Source: an uncultured Vibrio sp. (GTDB lineage: Bacteria; Pseudomonadota; Gammaproteobacteria; Enterobacterales; Vibrionaceae). Taken from it: a stretch of DNA of 64,000 bases. Below are positions 38,463 to 46,574 of this stretch, one piece after another; position 1 is the first letter of the stretch, and each line of letters starts with the position of its first letter. The DNA is taken from the NCBI RefSeq assembly GCF_963675395.1, contig NZ_OY776223.1, forward strand, positions 62,001 to 126,000. Direction: 5' to 3'. The notes beneath the pieces were generated by a model. It had not been told where the DNA came from. It worked only from the letters and a program-made list of their open reading frames with translations, and searched no databases. The translations under genes were made by a program, and so were the position numbers.

Positions 38463-38578
38463 TAACAAGGCGCTTAAGACGGACTGCAAACCTGTGGCGG
38501 TTTTGATTCAATTGGCTAGTGTGATTAAGGTGGTTAATTTGGGTTTGGTGGTGTTTGCAGCCACTTAGCTTAGCGTTA
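38463..38578 (+). repeat. attC30, divergent
   Basis: 116 bp. Left core GGCGCTTAAG and right CTTAGCTTAGC pair imperfectly; the spacer (CTGCAAACCTGTGGCGG) also departs from the other sites. Confidence 0.8.
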
Positions 38579-39036
38579 TGTTTATTTGTATTTCAATGGC
38601 TTAAAATTCTTCGATCTCTGTTCTTTGTCCCTTTGGCAATTCATTCGAGTTGCCTCAGCAAATCCGCATTGTCGGCCCAAATTCGTGAATCTCTCAGCCA
38701 GTAAAACATGTCAATATTCGTGGGTTGCTTCATTTTCAGGTCGTGTCGGATGGCTTTAAGTGTCACTGGTTCAAAGTCGCTTTGAGTGTATTTTCCACGT
38801 AGCATGTTGGCTTGGCAGTTGCCTCGGCAATTTGCCATTGTACTGCGCTTTAGTTGGAAAGAGAGGGCGCTTGTTGAGGCGAAGTCGGGTTGCCTCATTG
38901 GGCAGGGAAGTGGAATTACTTGTTTTAAGTTGGTCGCCTTTGGCGGCCAAGTCGGTTCTTGCCTGTGGTTTAGCTCATAAACCTAGTCAGAAATAGCAGT
39001 TCTTTCTCAAGTAAATCATGTGTTTGTGGTAAAACA
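38579..39036 (+). other. Cassette without convincing gene (family B, copy 5)
   Basis: 458 bp, closest to the copy at 21285. An 85-residue minus-strand frame (38641-38898) aligns with the 64-residue minus-strand frame at 18239 (both MRQPD, then SFQ-x-KR and NCR-x-NCQ), but the plus-strand frames align as well, so coding strand cannot be decided. Confidence 0.55.
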
Positions 39037-39158
39037 TAACAAGCAATTTAAGAGGGATTCCCAACGCTTGGCATTTTTGTATCTACTTCAATTTTAGTGG
39101 TTACGGTACGATGCTTTAGGTTGGGTGGTAGCGTTGCTCACCCCTTAATTGGGCGTTA
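39037..39158 (+). repeat. attC31
   Basis: Complete attC. CAATTTAAG pairs with CTTAATTG. Confidence 0.93.
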
Positions 39159-39199
39159 GCCGTCCCCACAACCATTAGCCAACGTTAAAGTTGCAAAAT

Positions 39200-39225
39200 G
39201 AGTAAAAAGGGTATAGGTTTTACTC
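39200..39225 (+). promoter_or_regulatory. brnTA operator, copy 2
   Basis: Inverted repeat GAGTAAAA-N10-TTTTACTC immediately before the brnT ATG, identical in arms to the one at 24060. Confidence 0.6.
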
Positions 39226-39492
39226 ATGTTGAAATTTGAATTTGATGAAAATAAAAGCAGGTCAAACTTTGAAAAACATGGAATTGATTTCTATACAGCT
39301 CAAGGTTTGTGGAACGATTCTGATCTTATCGAGATCCCTGCAAATACGAGTGATGAACCTAGGTATTTAGTCATCGGTATGTTAAATGGCAAGCACTGGT
39401 CTGGCGTTATTACATATCGTGGGTTAAATATTAGGATCATTTCGGTCAGGCGTTCACGAAAAGCGGAGGTGAACTTATATGAAAGCGCATGA
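39226..39492 (+). CDS. brnT: BrnT-like toxin, copy 2
   Basis: 88 residues with a normal ATG. KFEFDENKSRSNFEKHGIDF and GVITYRGLNIRIISVRRSRKAE are BrnT motifs. It is nearly identical to the protein at 24086 apart from its N-terminus (MLKFEF versus xIKFEL) and a few residues. A ribosome-independent RNase of RelE-like fold is expected. Confidence 0.88.
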   Translation: MLKFEFDENKSRSNFEKHGIDFYTAQGLWNDSDLIEIPANTSDEPRYLVIGMLNGKHWSGVITYRGLNIRIISVRRSRKAEVNLYESA

Positions 39493-39721
39493 GTTTGATG
39501 CCAAGTTTGAAAGTGACGATGACATTTTAGGTGATCTAGACTTATCTAAAGTTAAGCGTCCTATGCAAAAACAGAAGCGGGTAAACGTTGATTTTCCAGC
39601 ATGGATGTTAGAGTCACTAGACCGTGAAGCTAGCCGAGTAGGCGTTACACGACAGTCGATCATTAAGATTTGGCTAGCTGAAAGGCTTGAAAATGTAGCC
39701 CATCACCAAGCTTCAAACTAA
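39479..39721 (+). CDS. brnA: BrnA-like antitoxin, copy 2
   Basis: 80 residues, overlapping brnT by 14 nt, ribbon-helix-helix in the middle (VDFPAWMLESLDREASRVGVTRQSII). Cross-neutralisation between the two BrnTA pairs is likely because the antitoxins differ by only two residues. Confidence 0.88.
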   Translation: MKAHEFDAKFESDDDILGDLDLSKVKRPMQKQKRVNVDFPAWMLESLDREASRVGVTRQSIIKIWLAERLENVAHHQASN

Positions 39722-39832
39722 ACGGCTAACAAAGCATTTAAGAGTGATTCCCAACGCATGGCATTTTTCATTCCATCGTTGGGTTTCGTGTTTATGGCAC
39801 AATGATGTAGTACCGTGGTAGCGTTGCTCACA

Positions 39833-41168
39833 TATATGGTCTCCCCCAGTTTTGCAAGTCAGTAGCATGATTAAAAGCGCAGGTTAACTACCATATATAC
39901 GGCCTGTTTTAACGGCTATTGCCTTGGCCAAGATGAGGCAGTCGAACACGAAGTCCTAATCACCTTATCGACTTTAAAAGCCAGTGTGAGCACAAGGTTT
40001 TCAACGTGTAGGATTTATCCTGTTATTCATCTCACTACGTACTTTGCAAAGGGTGGTGTGTGTTGTTTTATGCTGGTTGATACTCTTCATTTTTTGTTGT
40101 GACGGCCCAAGCGATCCGCATGAGTTTGTTCGCTAATGCTACTGCTGCTCGGTTTGGCCCTCGTCGCTCTTGGAGATCTAACATCCATTTACTCAGTTTG
40201 TCGGATTTAAATTTGGCTCGTCGTAAGGCGGCTCTAGCCCCATGAACAAGTAAGGACCGAATATAAGTATTGCCTTGTTTCGTTATGCCTAGAAGCATCA
40301 CGTTGCCGCCTGTTGTGTCTTGCCTTGGAACAAGCCCCATCGCAGCAGAGGCATCTCGCCCAGTTTTGAACTGTTGGCCTGAACCTAGCCATACGGCAAC
40401 TGCTTGGCTAGTGAGTGGCCCAAAGCCAGGAATTGACATCAGTCGCTTGGCATTATCGAATTGTTTGATGGTTTGGTTTAGCTTGTCTTCAAACCATTTG
40501 ATTTGCTCATCGATATATAAATAGCGCTCATATTGACGTGATACAAGTTCACGTAATATTGGTGATAGTTGGTTGTTGGCGTCTTCCAGTGTTTCGGGAA
40601 TGGCTTGTCGAAAAGAGGCTTTTCCTTTGGGGAGAATGATACCGTATTCAGCAATGAGTCCTCGAACTTGATTAATCAAACGGGTTCTTTCAGTGACGCA
40701 TAATCTACGCATTCGAATCAGTGATTGAATATCTTGCTGTTCGATAGAGTTGTGTGGAACGGGGTAATGTCGTTGGTAAAGGGCCAGCTCAGCAATGGCT
40801 TCAGCATCGTTATAGTCATTCTTTTGTTTGCGGCGCTGATTTTTAACATGCTGGGGTGGATATAAAAGTACTTTGTGTCCAAGGTTTTCGAATTCACGAG
40901 CCCAGTAATGCGCCCCAGAACAGGCTTCCATCGCGATGATAGATGGAGTTTGATTTGCGACGTAGTTAAGCAGTTTACTTCGTTGAAGTTTTTTACGGCC
41001 GAGGTTCTTTCCTTTATGATTGATTTCAAAAATAAAGAAGATATTTTTTGCTAAGTCGATGCCGATGATTTTATGCTGAGTCATTGTCTTCTCCTTTTGC
41101 TTCGGGACCTGAACACTCCAAGCATGGCCGATGGACATGCGAAGAGGTAGGGGGAGACCATCTCATCA
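39833..41168 (-). mobile_element. IS1111-A element, copy 8
   Basis: 1336 bp, same ends, orientation and attC position as copy 1. The predicted guide RNA region is 39833-40067. Confidence 0.92.
40068..41084 (-). CDS. IS1111-group transposase A, copy 8
   Basis: Identical 338-residue DEDD transposase to the copy at 5108-6124. Confidence 0.93.
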   Translation of the reverse strand: MTQHKIIGIDLAKNIFFIFEINHKGKNLGRKKLQRSKLLNYVANQTPSIIAMEACSGAHYWAREFENLGHKVLLYPPQHVKNQRRKQKNDYNDAEAIAELALYQRHYPVPHNSIEQQDIQSLIRMRRLCVTERTRLINQVRGLIAEYGIILPKGKASFRQAIPETLEDANNQLSPILRELVSRQYERYLYIDEQIKWFEDKLNQTIKQFDNAKRLMSIPGFGPLTSQAVAVWLGSGQQFKTGRDASAAMGLVPRQDTTGGNVMLLGITKQGNTYIRSLLVHGARAALRRAKFKSDKLSKWMLDLQERRGPNRAAVALANKLMRIAWAVTTKNEEYQPA

Positions 41169-41339
41169 CCTTAATGCGGCGTTAGCCCTTTCAAAGGTTA
41201 TGAGGTTAACGGTGCTAAAATTCTCTGATTGACTTTTTACAGATATAGAGCTAAATTGTGTGCATAGGGTGATTACAGGGACTATCAGGTCGCACCCCGT
41301 TGCCAGAAATGGTTAGTCCATGACTAAGTAATAACGTCC

Positions 41340-41400
41340 TGCCCCGCTTTAGCGGCTGAGACCCCACGCTTCGACGTGGGGTCGCTACTTTCTGGTAGCT
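41340..41400 (-). other. Stacked hairpins downstream of a two-gene minus-strand unit
   Basis: Three hairpins in a row: CCGCTTTAGCGG (41345-41356), GACCCCACG-CTTCGA-CGTGGGGTC with a perfect 9-bp stem (41360-41383), and GCTAC-TTTCTG-GTAGC at the 3' end of the gene. There is no T run, so it is not a standard terminator. The pair of GC-rich hairpins resembles the right end of IS200/IS605-type elements, but no tnpA or tnpB is present. Confidence 0.45.
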
Positions 41401-41930
41401 TCTTTTGGAATCCCACTCTTCTTTTTCGCTTTCTTCGTATCCATAGCTAGTTTAAAGATACTAAAGTGTTTGTTAGTAATCGGTTTGTTTTCTCGGTCAA
41501 AAAACGCACTAGTTACATGTATTCTCAATAATCGATTTTCTTTAAAAATGCATAAGCATACTTTATAACTTTCTGGGTAACCACGAAAACTAGTTATCGA
41601 GTCAAACGTAAAGTATTTCTCTTGAGTTGTTTCATAAATTAACTTCTGCTTGTCTAGATTTTCTATACACATTCTTAGGTGTTTTGACGCCTCATAGCGC
41701 TCCAAGTTTATATTCCTAGTCTCGAAGCCGTCTGTGTAACTAAGATTAATGCTATGTTCTTGACCATCTTTCGCAAAACAATGTAATCCGTATGTTACGA
41801 CAAATTTGTATGTATCTTTGTTACCTTTAAAAGACACTTCATGCGCACTCAAGTGCTTGAGAGAGTGCTGTTCATCATTATAATGAAACACCTCCCATTG
41901 CTGTCGTGCTTGAATGTGATATTTCTTCAA
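41385..41930 (-). CDS. Hypothetical protein, second gene of a minus-strand pair
   Basis: 181 residues from TTG 41930 (GGAG seven bases upstream); TTG 41942 is an in-frame alternative. Beta-rich centre (EVSFKGNKDTYKFVVTYGLHCF, INLSYTDGFETRNINLERY) with a Cys, and a very basic C-terminus (AMDTKKAKKKSGIPK). No family is recognised. It is transcribed against the array with the gene at 41955, like a TA pair or small self-contained unit. Confidence 0.55.
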   Translation of the reverse strand: MKKYHIQARQQWEVFHYNDEQHSLKHLSAHEVSFKGNKDTYKFVVTYGLHCFAKDGQEHSINLSYTDGFETRNINLERYEASKHLRMCIENLDKQKLIYETTQEKYFTFDSITSFRGYPESYKVCLCIFKENRLLRIHVTSAFFDRENKPITNKHFSIFKLAMDTKKAKKKSGIPKEATRK

Positions 41931-41954
41931 AGTGTTCTCCAAGGTAATGAAGTA

Positions 41955-42392
41955 TTATTTATTCGTAATGTAACGGTATTTATGTGGTGTTTTACCTGAA
42001 CCTTCAAACGTTCGTTCGATTACACCATCCTCATAAAGCGTACGAACTAGCATTGATAGTCTATTCTTAAAGTTTTTGGCATCAGATGCTTTACCTAACT
42101 TTTTAAGAGCAGATTCAACGTGGCTCACTGTAAACTCTTGATCTCCAAAACGTTCTACTAAATCTCTTATATCGTCTTTTAGGGAGCGTTTCTTTGGCCC
42201 TTCACTACTTGGCTCCTCAAGATCTGTTATGTCTATAAGGCCTGTTTCATTTATAGGATTATCTATACTACTTTCTTCAATAGTAGGGGCGTTGTTTAAG
42301 CGTTTCATTACCCTTATGGCAGCTTCGAGCTCTTCCAACTCTTTCCTTTTCTCTTCTGCCATCTGTACTAAACTATCTAATGAAAAAGACAT
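41955..42392 (-). CDS. Coiled-coil/winged-helix-like protein, first gene of a minus-strand pair
   Basis: 145 residues from ATG 42392 behind GAGGTGG. The N-terminal coiled coil SLVQMAEEKRKELEELEAAIRVMKRL leads to an acidic linker (about residues 35-65). A C-terminal winged-helix-like segment follows, DDIRDLVERFGDQEFTVSHVESALKKLG to VIERTFEGSGKTPHKYRYI. A DNA-binding regulator is plausible. It precedes the gene at 41385-41930 by a few bases. Function unknown. Confidence 0.6.
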   Translation of the reverse strand: MSFSLDSLVQMAEEKRKELEELEAAIRVMKRLNNAPTIEESSIDNPINETGLIDITDLEEPSSEGPKKRSLKDDIRDLVERFGDQEFTVSHVESALKKLGKASDAKNFKNRLSMLVRTLYEDGVIERTFEGSGKTPHKYRYITNK

Positions 42393-42599
42393 AGCACCAC
42401 CTCGTTTGTTTTTCATGCAGTAATTAAACTCCTTTATCTCTATGCTGTCAATACTGAAAATTAAAAAAGACACATAAAGGGCTAACAAGGCATTTAAGAG
42501 GGATTCACAACGCTAGGCATTTTCGGTTTGAATCAGCTTTAGTGTTTAGGGCACAATAGTTTAGTCTGGGTGGTAGCGTTGTTCACCCCTTAATGCGGC

Positions 42600-43965
42600 T
42601 ACATGGATTCCCCCGGTTGTCAAACATCCGCTAAACTTCAAGTGATGGGTTTTGGACTGCCGCTCTACATTCGGTCTTTATATCAACGATTCGCATACGT
42701 TGTGACCCTGATGACGTTGCGCGACTGCGGTGCCTTATTCGTTAGATGACATTTGGTATGTCCGCCGCATTAACAGGCTCTCCGCAAGTGGTCTTAACCT
42801 ATCTCCATCCATTGCGTCTGCAGTGACCCGGTGGGTGTGTTCTCGTTACGCTGCTTGAGTTAGTGTTAACTTAAGCAGCGTAATTCTCGTATTCTGTTTG
42901 GTTGTGCAGTAGTGACCAGATGATTCGGGCATTCTTTGCAGCCAGAGCCACGATGGCTCGGTTCATGCCCCGACGTTCAAGAATACTGCGACACCACTGA
43001 CTCAACCTATCTTGTTTATCTCCCAAGTTTGCCATAACCGTTCGGGCACCATGAACGAGCAAAGTTCGTAGATATTTATCACCATGCTTGGTGATTCTGC
43101 CTAACCTTGGTTTACCGCCAGTTGAATATTGTTTTGGGACTAACCCTAGCCAGGCAGAGAAATCTCGGCTCTTGTCGAACTGAGAGCCACTCCCTATCGA
43201 CGCTAGTATCGCCGTAGCGGTTTGAGGGCCAATGCCTCTCACCTTCATAATCCGCTGAACATTGTCACTGACTTTAGCAAAAGCATCGAAGACCTGTTCT
43301 GTGTCAGCAATACGTTGGTTTAACGCTTCAAGATGATGGTAAGCGTCAGCAATCGCCGTTCTGGCTAAATGAGGCAGTTCGTTTTCGGCGTCTTCGAGCA
43401 TGAGGGGAACTTGCTTCATCAGCGATGAGCGTCCAACAGGTATGATTAGTCCGAATTCGGAAAGTAGCGCTCGGATACGGTTCATTAAAGCAGTTCGCTC
43501 ACGAACCCAATGTTCTCTCATACGGTGCACCGACAAAATGGCTTGTTGCTCAGGGGATTTTACGGGTACGAAGCGGGTAGATGAGTGTTGTACAGCTTGG
43601 CAAATAGAAGCCGCATCATTGAGGTCATTTTTACCTTTTGTACGGTGTGGGACGACATACTTAACCGCCATGATGCGAGCATCATGGCCAAGTCCATGGA
43701 GTGTCCTTGCCCAGTAATGCGCTCCACCGCACGCTTCTAAGCCTATACGCATAGGTGGCATATTTGCTAATGTAGGCAGTAGCTTAGAGCGGGTAACGGA
43801 TTTATGCAGGATGACTTTACCTTGTGAGTCAACGACATGAATACTGAAGTGATTTTTAGCTAAGTCGATACCGCCAAAATAAGAATAATCAGACATGGTG
43901 CCTCCAGTGCAAATAAGTACCACCTAAGTGTGGTCGATCCTCGGGAGGGGGAATCCATGTCATTC
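42600..43965 (-). mobile_element. IS1111-B element, copy 2
   Basis: 1366 bp, same ends, orientation and position (between GGC and GTTA) as copy 1. The predicted guide RNA region is 42600-42870. Confidence 0.92.
42871..43896 (-). CDS. IS1111-group transposase B, copy 2
   Basis: Identical 341-residue transposase to the copy at 11730-12755. Confidence 0.93.
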   Translation of the reverse strand: MSDYSYFGGIDLAKNHFSIHVVDSQGKVILHKSVTRSKLLPTLANMPPMRIGLEACGGAHYWARTLHGLGHDARIMAVKYVVPHRTKGKNDLNDAASICQAVQHSSTRFVPVKSPEQQAILSVHRMREHWVRERTALMNRIRALLSEFGLIIPVGRSSLMKQVPLMLEDAENELPHLARTAIADAYHHLEALNQRIADTEQVFDAFAKVSDNVQRIMKVRGIGPQTATAILASIGSGSQFDKSRDFSAWLGLVPKQYSTGGKPRLGRITKHGDKYLRTLLVHGARTVMANLGDKQDRLSQWCRSILERRGMNRAIVALAAKNARIIWSLLHNQTEYENYAA

Positions 43966-43986
43966 GTTAGGTATCAAGGAGGATTT

Positions 43987-44388
43987 ATGAGTCATTTTGT
44001 CGTTTATCACAAAAAAGAGAAGATGGGATACCCTGCAATAGATGTTGATGATCTGGGTATTTATACAAAAAAGCCCAAGGAGTTTGTTGAAGGGTCAATT
44101 AACGAGAAAGTTTGGCTAATCGCTGGTGAAGGGAAGCCTCGAAGGTACTTTCTAAGGGCGTGCTTTGACATTAATGCATACGCTGATTCAGACAGACCGG
44201 ATTTTGAATATAAAGTTACTGGAAAAAACGGTCAATTGTTGTCTCCAATGCCTGAAATTGGTGCTGAAAAATGGTTCGATGAGCTTATTAAATCTCAAGG
44301 TAATTTTGCATTCGGTTTTAATCGGATTAACCGAGAGAATGTAGTAAAAGGGTTAAAAGATGTCCTAGCTGGACATCTGGCGAAGTAA
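43987..44388 (+). CDS. Hypothetical protein, unknown family
   Basis: 133 residues from ATG 43987 behind AAGGAGG. FVVYHKKEKMGYPAIDVDDLGIYTKK, VWLIAGEGKPRRYFLRACFDI, GQLLSPMPEIG and NFAFGFNRI suggest a compact alpha/beta domain. The layout recalls N-terminal accessory domains found ahead of HNH nucleases, but no nuclease motif is present and I do not assign a function. Confidence 0.55.
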   Translation: MSHFVVYHKKEKMGYPAIDVDDLGIYTKKPKEFVEGSINEKVWLIAGEGKPRRYFLRACFDINAYADSDRPDFEYKVTGKNGQLLSPMPEIGAEKWFDELIKSQGNFAFGFNRINRENVVKGLKDVLAGHLAK

Positions 44389-44394
44389 AATACC

Positions 44395-44486
44395 TAACAA
44401 GTTGCTTAAGTCTGATTCGTAAACGTGTGCCGAACTCGCTTCGCTCAGACATGGCACACGTTCACTCACAGCTTAGCAAGGCGTTA
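44395..44486 (+). repeat. attC34, short type
   Basis: 92 bp. The middle is a hairpin GTGTGCC...GGCACAC closed by CTCGCTTCGCTCA, the same loop sequence as attC24. TTGCTTAAG and CTTAGCAA close the outer stem. Confidence 0.85.
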
Positions 44487-44510
44487 GCCGTCATGGAGCT
44501 TGCTATACTC

Positions 44511-44534
44511 AAAGTGATAGAATAGTATCACTTT
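44511..44534 (+). promoter_or_regulatory. Operator of the second phd-relE pair
   Basis: Perfect inverted repeat AAAGTGATA-N6-TATCACTTT, 22 nt before the antitoxin ATG. A -10-like TATACT lies directly upstream (about 44504-44509), so binding here would block transcription. Confidence 0.65.
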
Positions 44535-44556
44535 AGTATTCCTTTGGAGAGCTCTC

Positions 44557-44814
44557 ATGAAAGTAGAACTAGTTACATCACTTAAGCGTCAAGCAACTAA
44601 GATCCTCGCCGATCTCCACGACACTAAAGAACCAGTGTTAATTACCGAGCATGGTAAGCCATCCGCGTATCTAGTTGATGTTGATGATTACGAGTTTATG
44701 CAAAATCGTTTGGCTATTCTTGAGGGTATCGCAAGAGGTGAACGCGCGCTAGCTGACGGTAAAGTGGTAAGTCATGATGAAGCCAAGGACAGAATGTCAA
44801 AATGGCTGAAATAA
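44557..44814 (+). CDS. Phd/YefM-family antitoxin
   Basis: 85 residues. VTSLKRQATKILADLHDTKEPVLITEHGKPSAYLVDVDDYEFMQ is the Phd/YefM DNA-binding fold, with toxin-binding helix AILEGIARGERALADGK. It overlaps the toxin gene by 13 nt. Confidence 0.9.
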   Translation: MKVELVTSLKRQATKILADLHDTKEPVLITEHGKPSAYLVDVDDYEFMQNRLAILEGIARGERALADGKVVSHDEAKDRMSKWLK

Positions 44815-45104
44815 TCTGGACTGAGCCAGCGTTATCTGACCTCAATGATATCGTTGAATATATCGCACTTGAAAATATTGTTGCGGCAAAGCAGTTAGTA
44901 CAAACGATCTTCTCTAAAGTCGAACGCCTACAAACTTTCCCGGAGTCAGGTCGTATTCCACCCGAGCTAGAACATTTAAGTTATCGTGAAGTTGTCATCA
45001 ATCCATGTCGTGTTTTCTATAAGCAAGACGGCGACAAGGTGTTTATTCTGTTTGTTATGCGTGCTGAGAGAGATTTACGCAAGTTCTTGTTGAGTAAGCA
45101 ATAA
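44802..45104 (+). CDS. RelE/ParE-family toxin
   Basis: 100 residues. EIIWTEPALSDLNDIVEYIALENIVAAKQLVQTIF, TFPESGRIPPELEHLSYREVVINPCRVFYK and VFILFVMRAERDLRKFLL fit RelE/ParE toxins. Cotranscribed with the Phd-type antitoxin; together they form one cassette. Confidence 0.9.
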   Translation: MAEIIWTEPALSDLNDIVEYIALENIVAAKQLVQTIFSKVERLQTFPESGRIPPELEHLSYREVVINPCRVFYKQDGDKVFILFVMRAERDLRKFLLSKQ

Positions 45105-45226
45105 CCGTTGTGAATGAGCGGCTAACAAACTGTTTAAGAGTGATTCACAACGCGTGGCATTTTTACTATGCGTTGGTTTAAGTGATTAAGGTGGTTTGCG
45201 GCAGCATCGGCATTGCGTTGCTCACA

Positions 45227-46562
45227 TATATGGTCTCCCCCAGTTTTGCAAGTCAGTAGCATGATTAAAAGCGCAGGTTAACTACCATATATACGGCCTG
45301 TTTTAACGGCTATTGCCTTGGCCAAGATGAGGCAGTCGAACACGAAGTCCTAATCACCTTATCGACTTTAAAAGCCAGTGTGAGCACAAGGTTTTCAACG
45401 TGTAGGATTTATCCTGTTATTCATCTCACTACGTACTTTGCAAAGGGTGGTGTGTGTTGTTTTATGCTGGTTGATACTCTTCATTTTTTGTTGTGACGGC
45501 CCAAGCGATCCGCATGAGTTTGTTCGCTAATGCTACTGCTGCTCGGTTTGGCCCTCGTCGCTCTTGGAGATCTAACATCCATTTACTCAGTTTGTCGGAT
45601 TTAAATTTGGCTCGTCGTAAGGCGGCTCTAGCCCCATGAACAAGTAAGGACCGAATATAAGTATTGCCTTGTTTCGTTATGCCTAGAAGCATCACGTTGC
45701 CGCCTGTTGTGTCTTGCCTTGGAACAAGCCCCATCGCAGCAGAGGCATCTCGCCCAGTTTTGAACTGTTGGCCTGAACCTAGCCATACGGCAACTGCTTG
45801 GCTAGTGAGTGGCCCAAAGCCAGGAATTGACATCAGTCGCTTGGCATTATCGAATTGTTTGATGGTTTGGTTTAGCTTGTCTTCAAACCATTTGATTTGC
45901 TCATCGATATATAAATAGCGCTCATATTGACGTGATACAAGTTCACGTAATATTGGTGATAGTTGGTTGTTGGCGTCTTCCAGTGTTTCGGGAATGGCTT
46001 GTCGAAAAGAGGCTTTTCCTTTGGGGAGAATGATACCGTATTCAGCAATGAGTCCTCGAACTTGATTAATCAAACGGGTTCTTTCAGTGACGCATAATCT
46101 ACGCATTCGAATCAGTGATTGAATATCTTGCTGTTCGATAGAGTTGTGTGGAACGGGGTAATGTCGTTGGTAAAGGGCCAGCTCAGCAATGGCTTCAGCA
46201 TCGTTATAGTCATTCTTTTGTTTGCGGCGCTGATTTTTAACATGCTGGGGTGGATATAAAAGTACTTTGTGTCCAAGGTTTTCGAATTCACGAGCCCAGT
46301 AATGCGCCCCAGAACAGGCTTCCATCGCGATGATAGATGGAGTTTGATTTGCGACGTAGTTAAGCAGTTTACTTCGTTGAAGTTTTTTACGGCCGAGGTT
46401 CTTTCCTTTATGATTGATTTCAAAAATAAAGAAGATATTTTTTGCTAAGTCGATGCCGATGATTTTATGCTGAGTCATTGTCTTCTCCTTTTGCTTCGGG
46501 ACCTGAACACTCCAAGCATGGCCGATGGACATGCGAAGAGGTAGGGGGAGACCATCTCATCA
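45227..46562 (-). mobile_element. IS1111-A element, copy 9
   Basis: 1336 bp, same position as other copies. It is separated by only 12 bp of attC from the next IS. The predicted guide RNA region is 45227-45461. Confidence 0.92.
45462..46478 (-). CDS. IS1111-group transposase A, copy 9
   Basis: Identical 338-residue DEDD transposase to the copy at 5108-6124. Confidence 0.93.
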   Translation of the reverse strand: MTQHKIIGIDLAKNIFFIFEINHKGKNLGRKKLQRSKLLNYVANQTPSIIAMEACSGAHYWAREFENLGHKVLLYPPQHVKNQRRKQKNDYNDAEAIAELALYQRHYPVPHNSIEQQDIQSLIRMRRLCVTERTRLINQVRGLIAEYGIILPKGKASFRQAIPETLEDANNQLSPILRELVSRQYERYLYIDEQIKWFEDKLNQTIKQFDNAKRLMSIPGFGPLTSQAVAVWLGSGQQFKTGRDASAAMGLVPRQDTTGGNVMLLGITKQGNTYIRSLLVHGARAALRRAKFKSDKLSKWMLDLQERRGPNRAAVALANKLMRIAWAVTTKNEEYQPA

Positions 46563-46574
46563 CCTTAACAGGGC

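Larger units (their letters stand above)
39727..41184 (+). repeat. attC32, split by IS1111-A copy 8
   Basis: Left part 39727-39832, right part 41169-41184. GCATTTAAG pairs with CTTAATGC across the IS. Confidence 0.9.
42483..43969 (+). repeat. attC33, split by IS1111-B copy 2
   Basis: Left part 42483-42599 up to CTTAATGCGGC, final GTTA at 43966-43969. GCATTTAAG pairs with CTTAATGC. The left half matches the predicted IS1111-B guide exactly. Confidence 0.9.
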
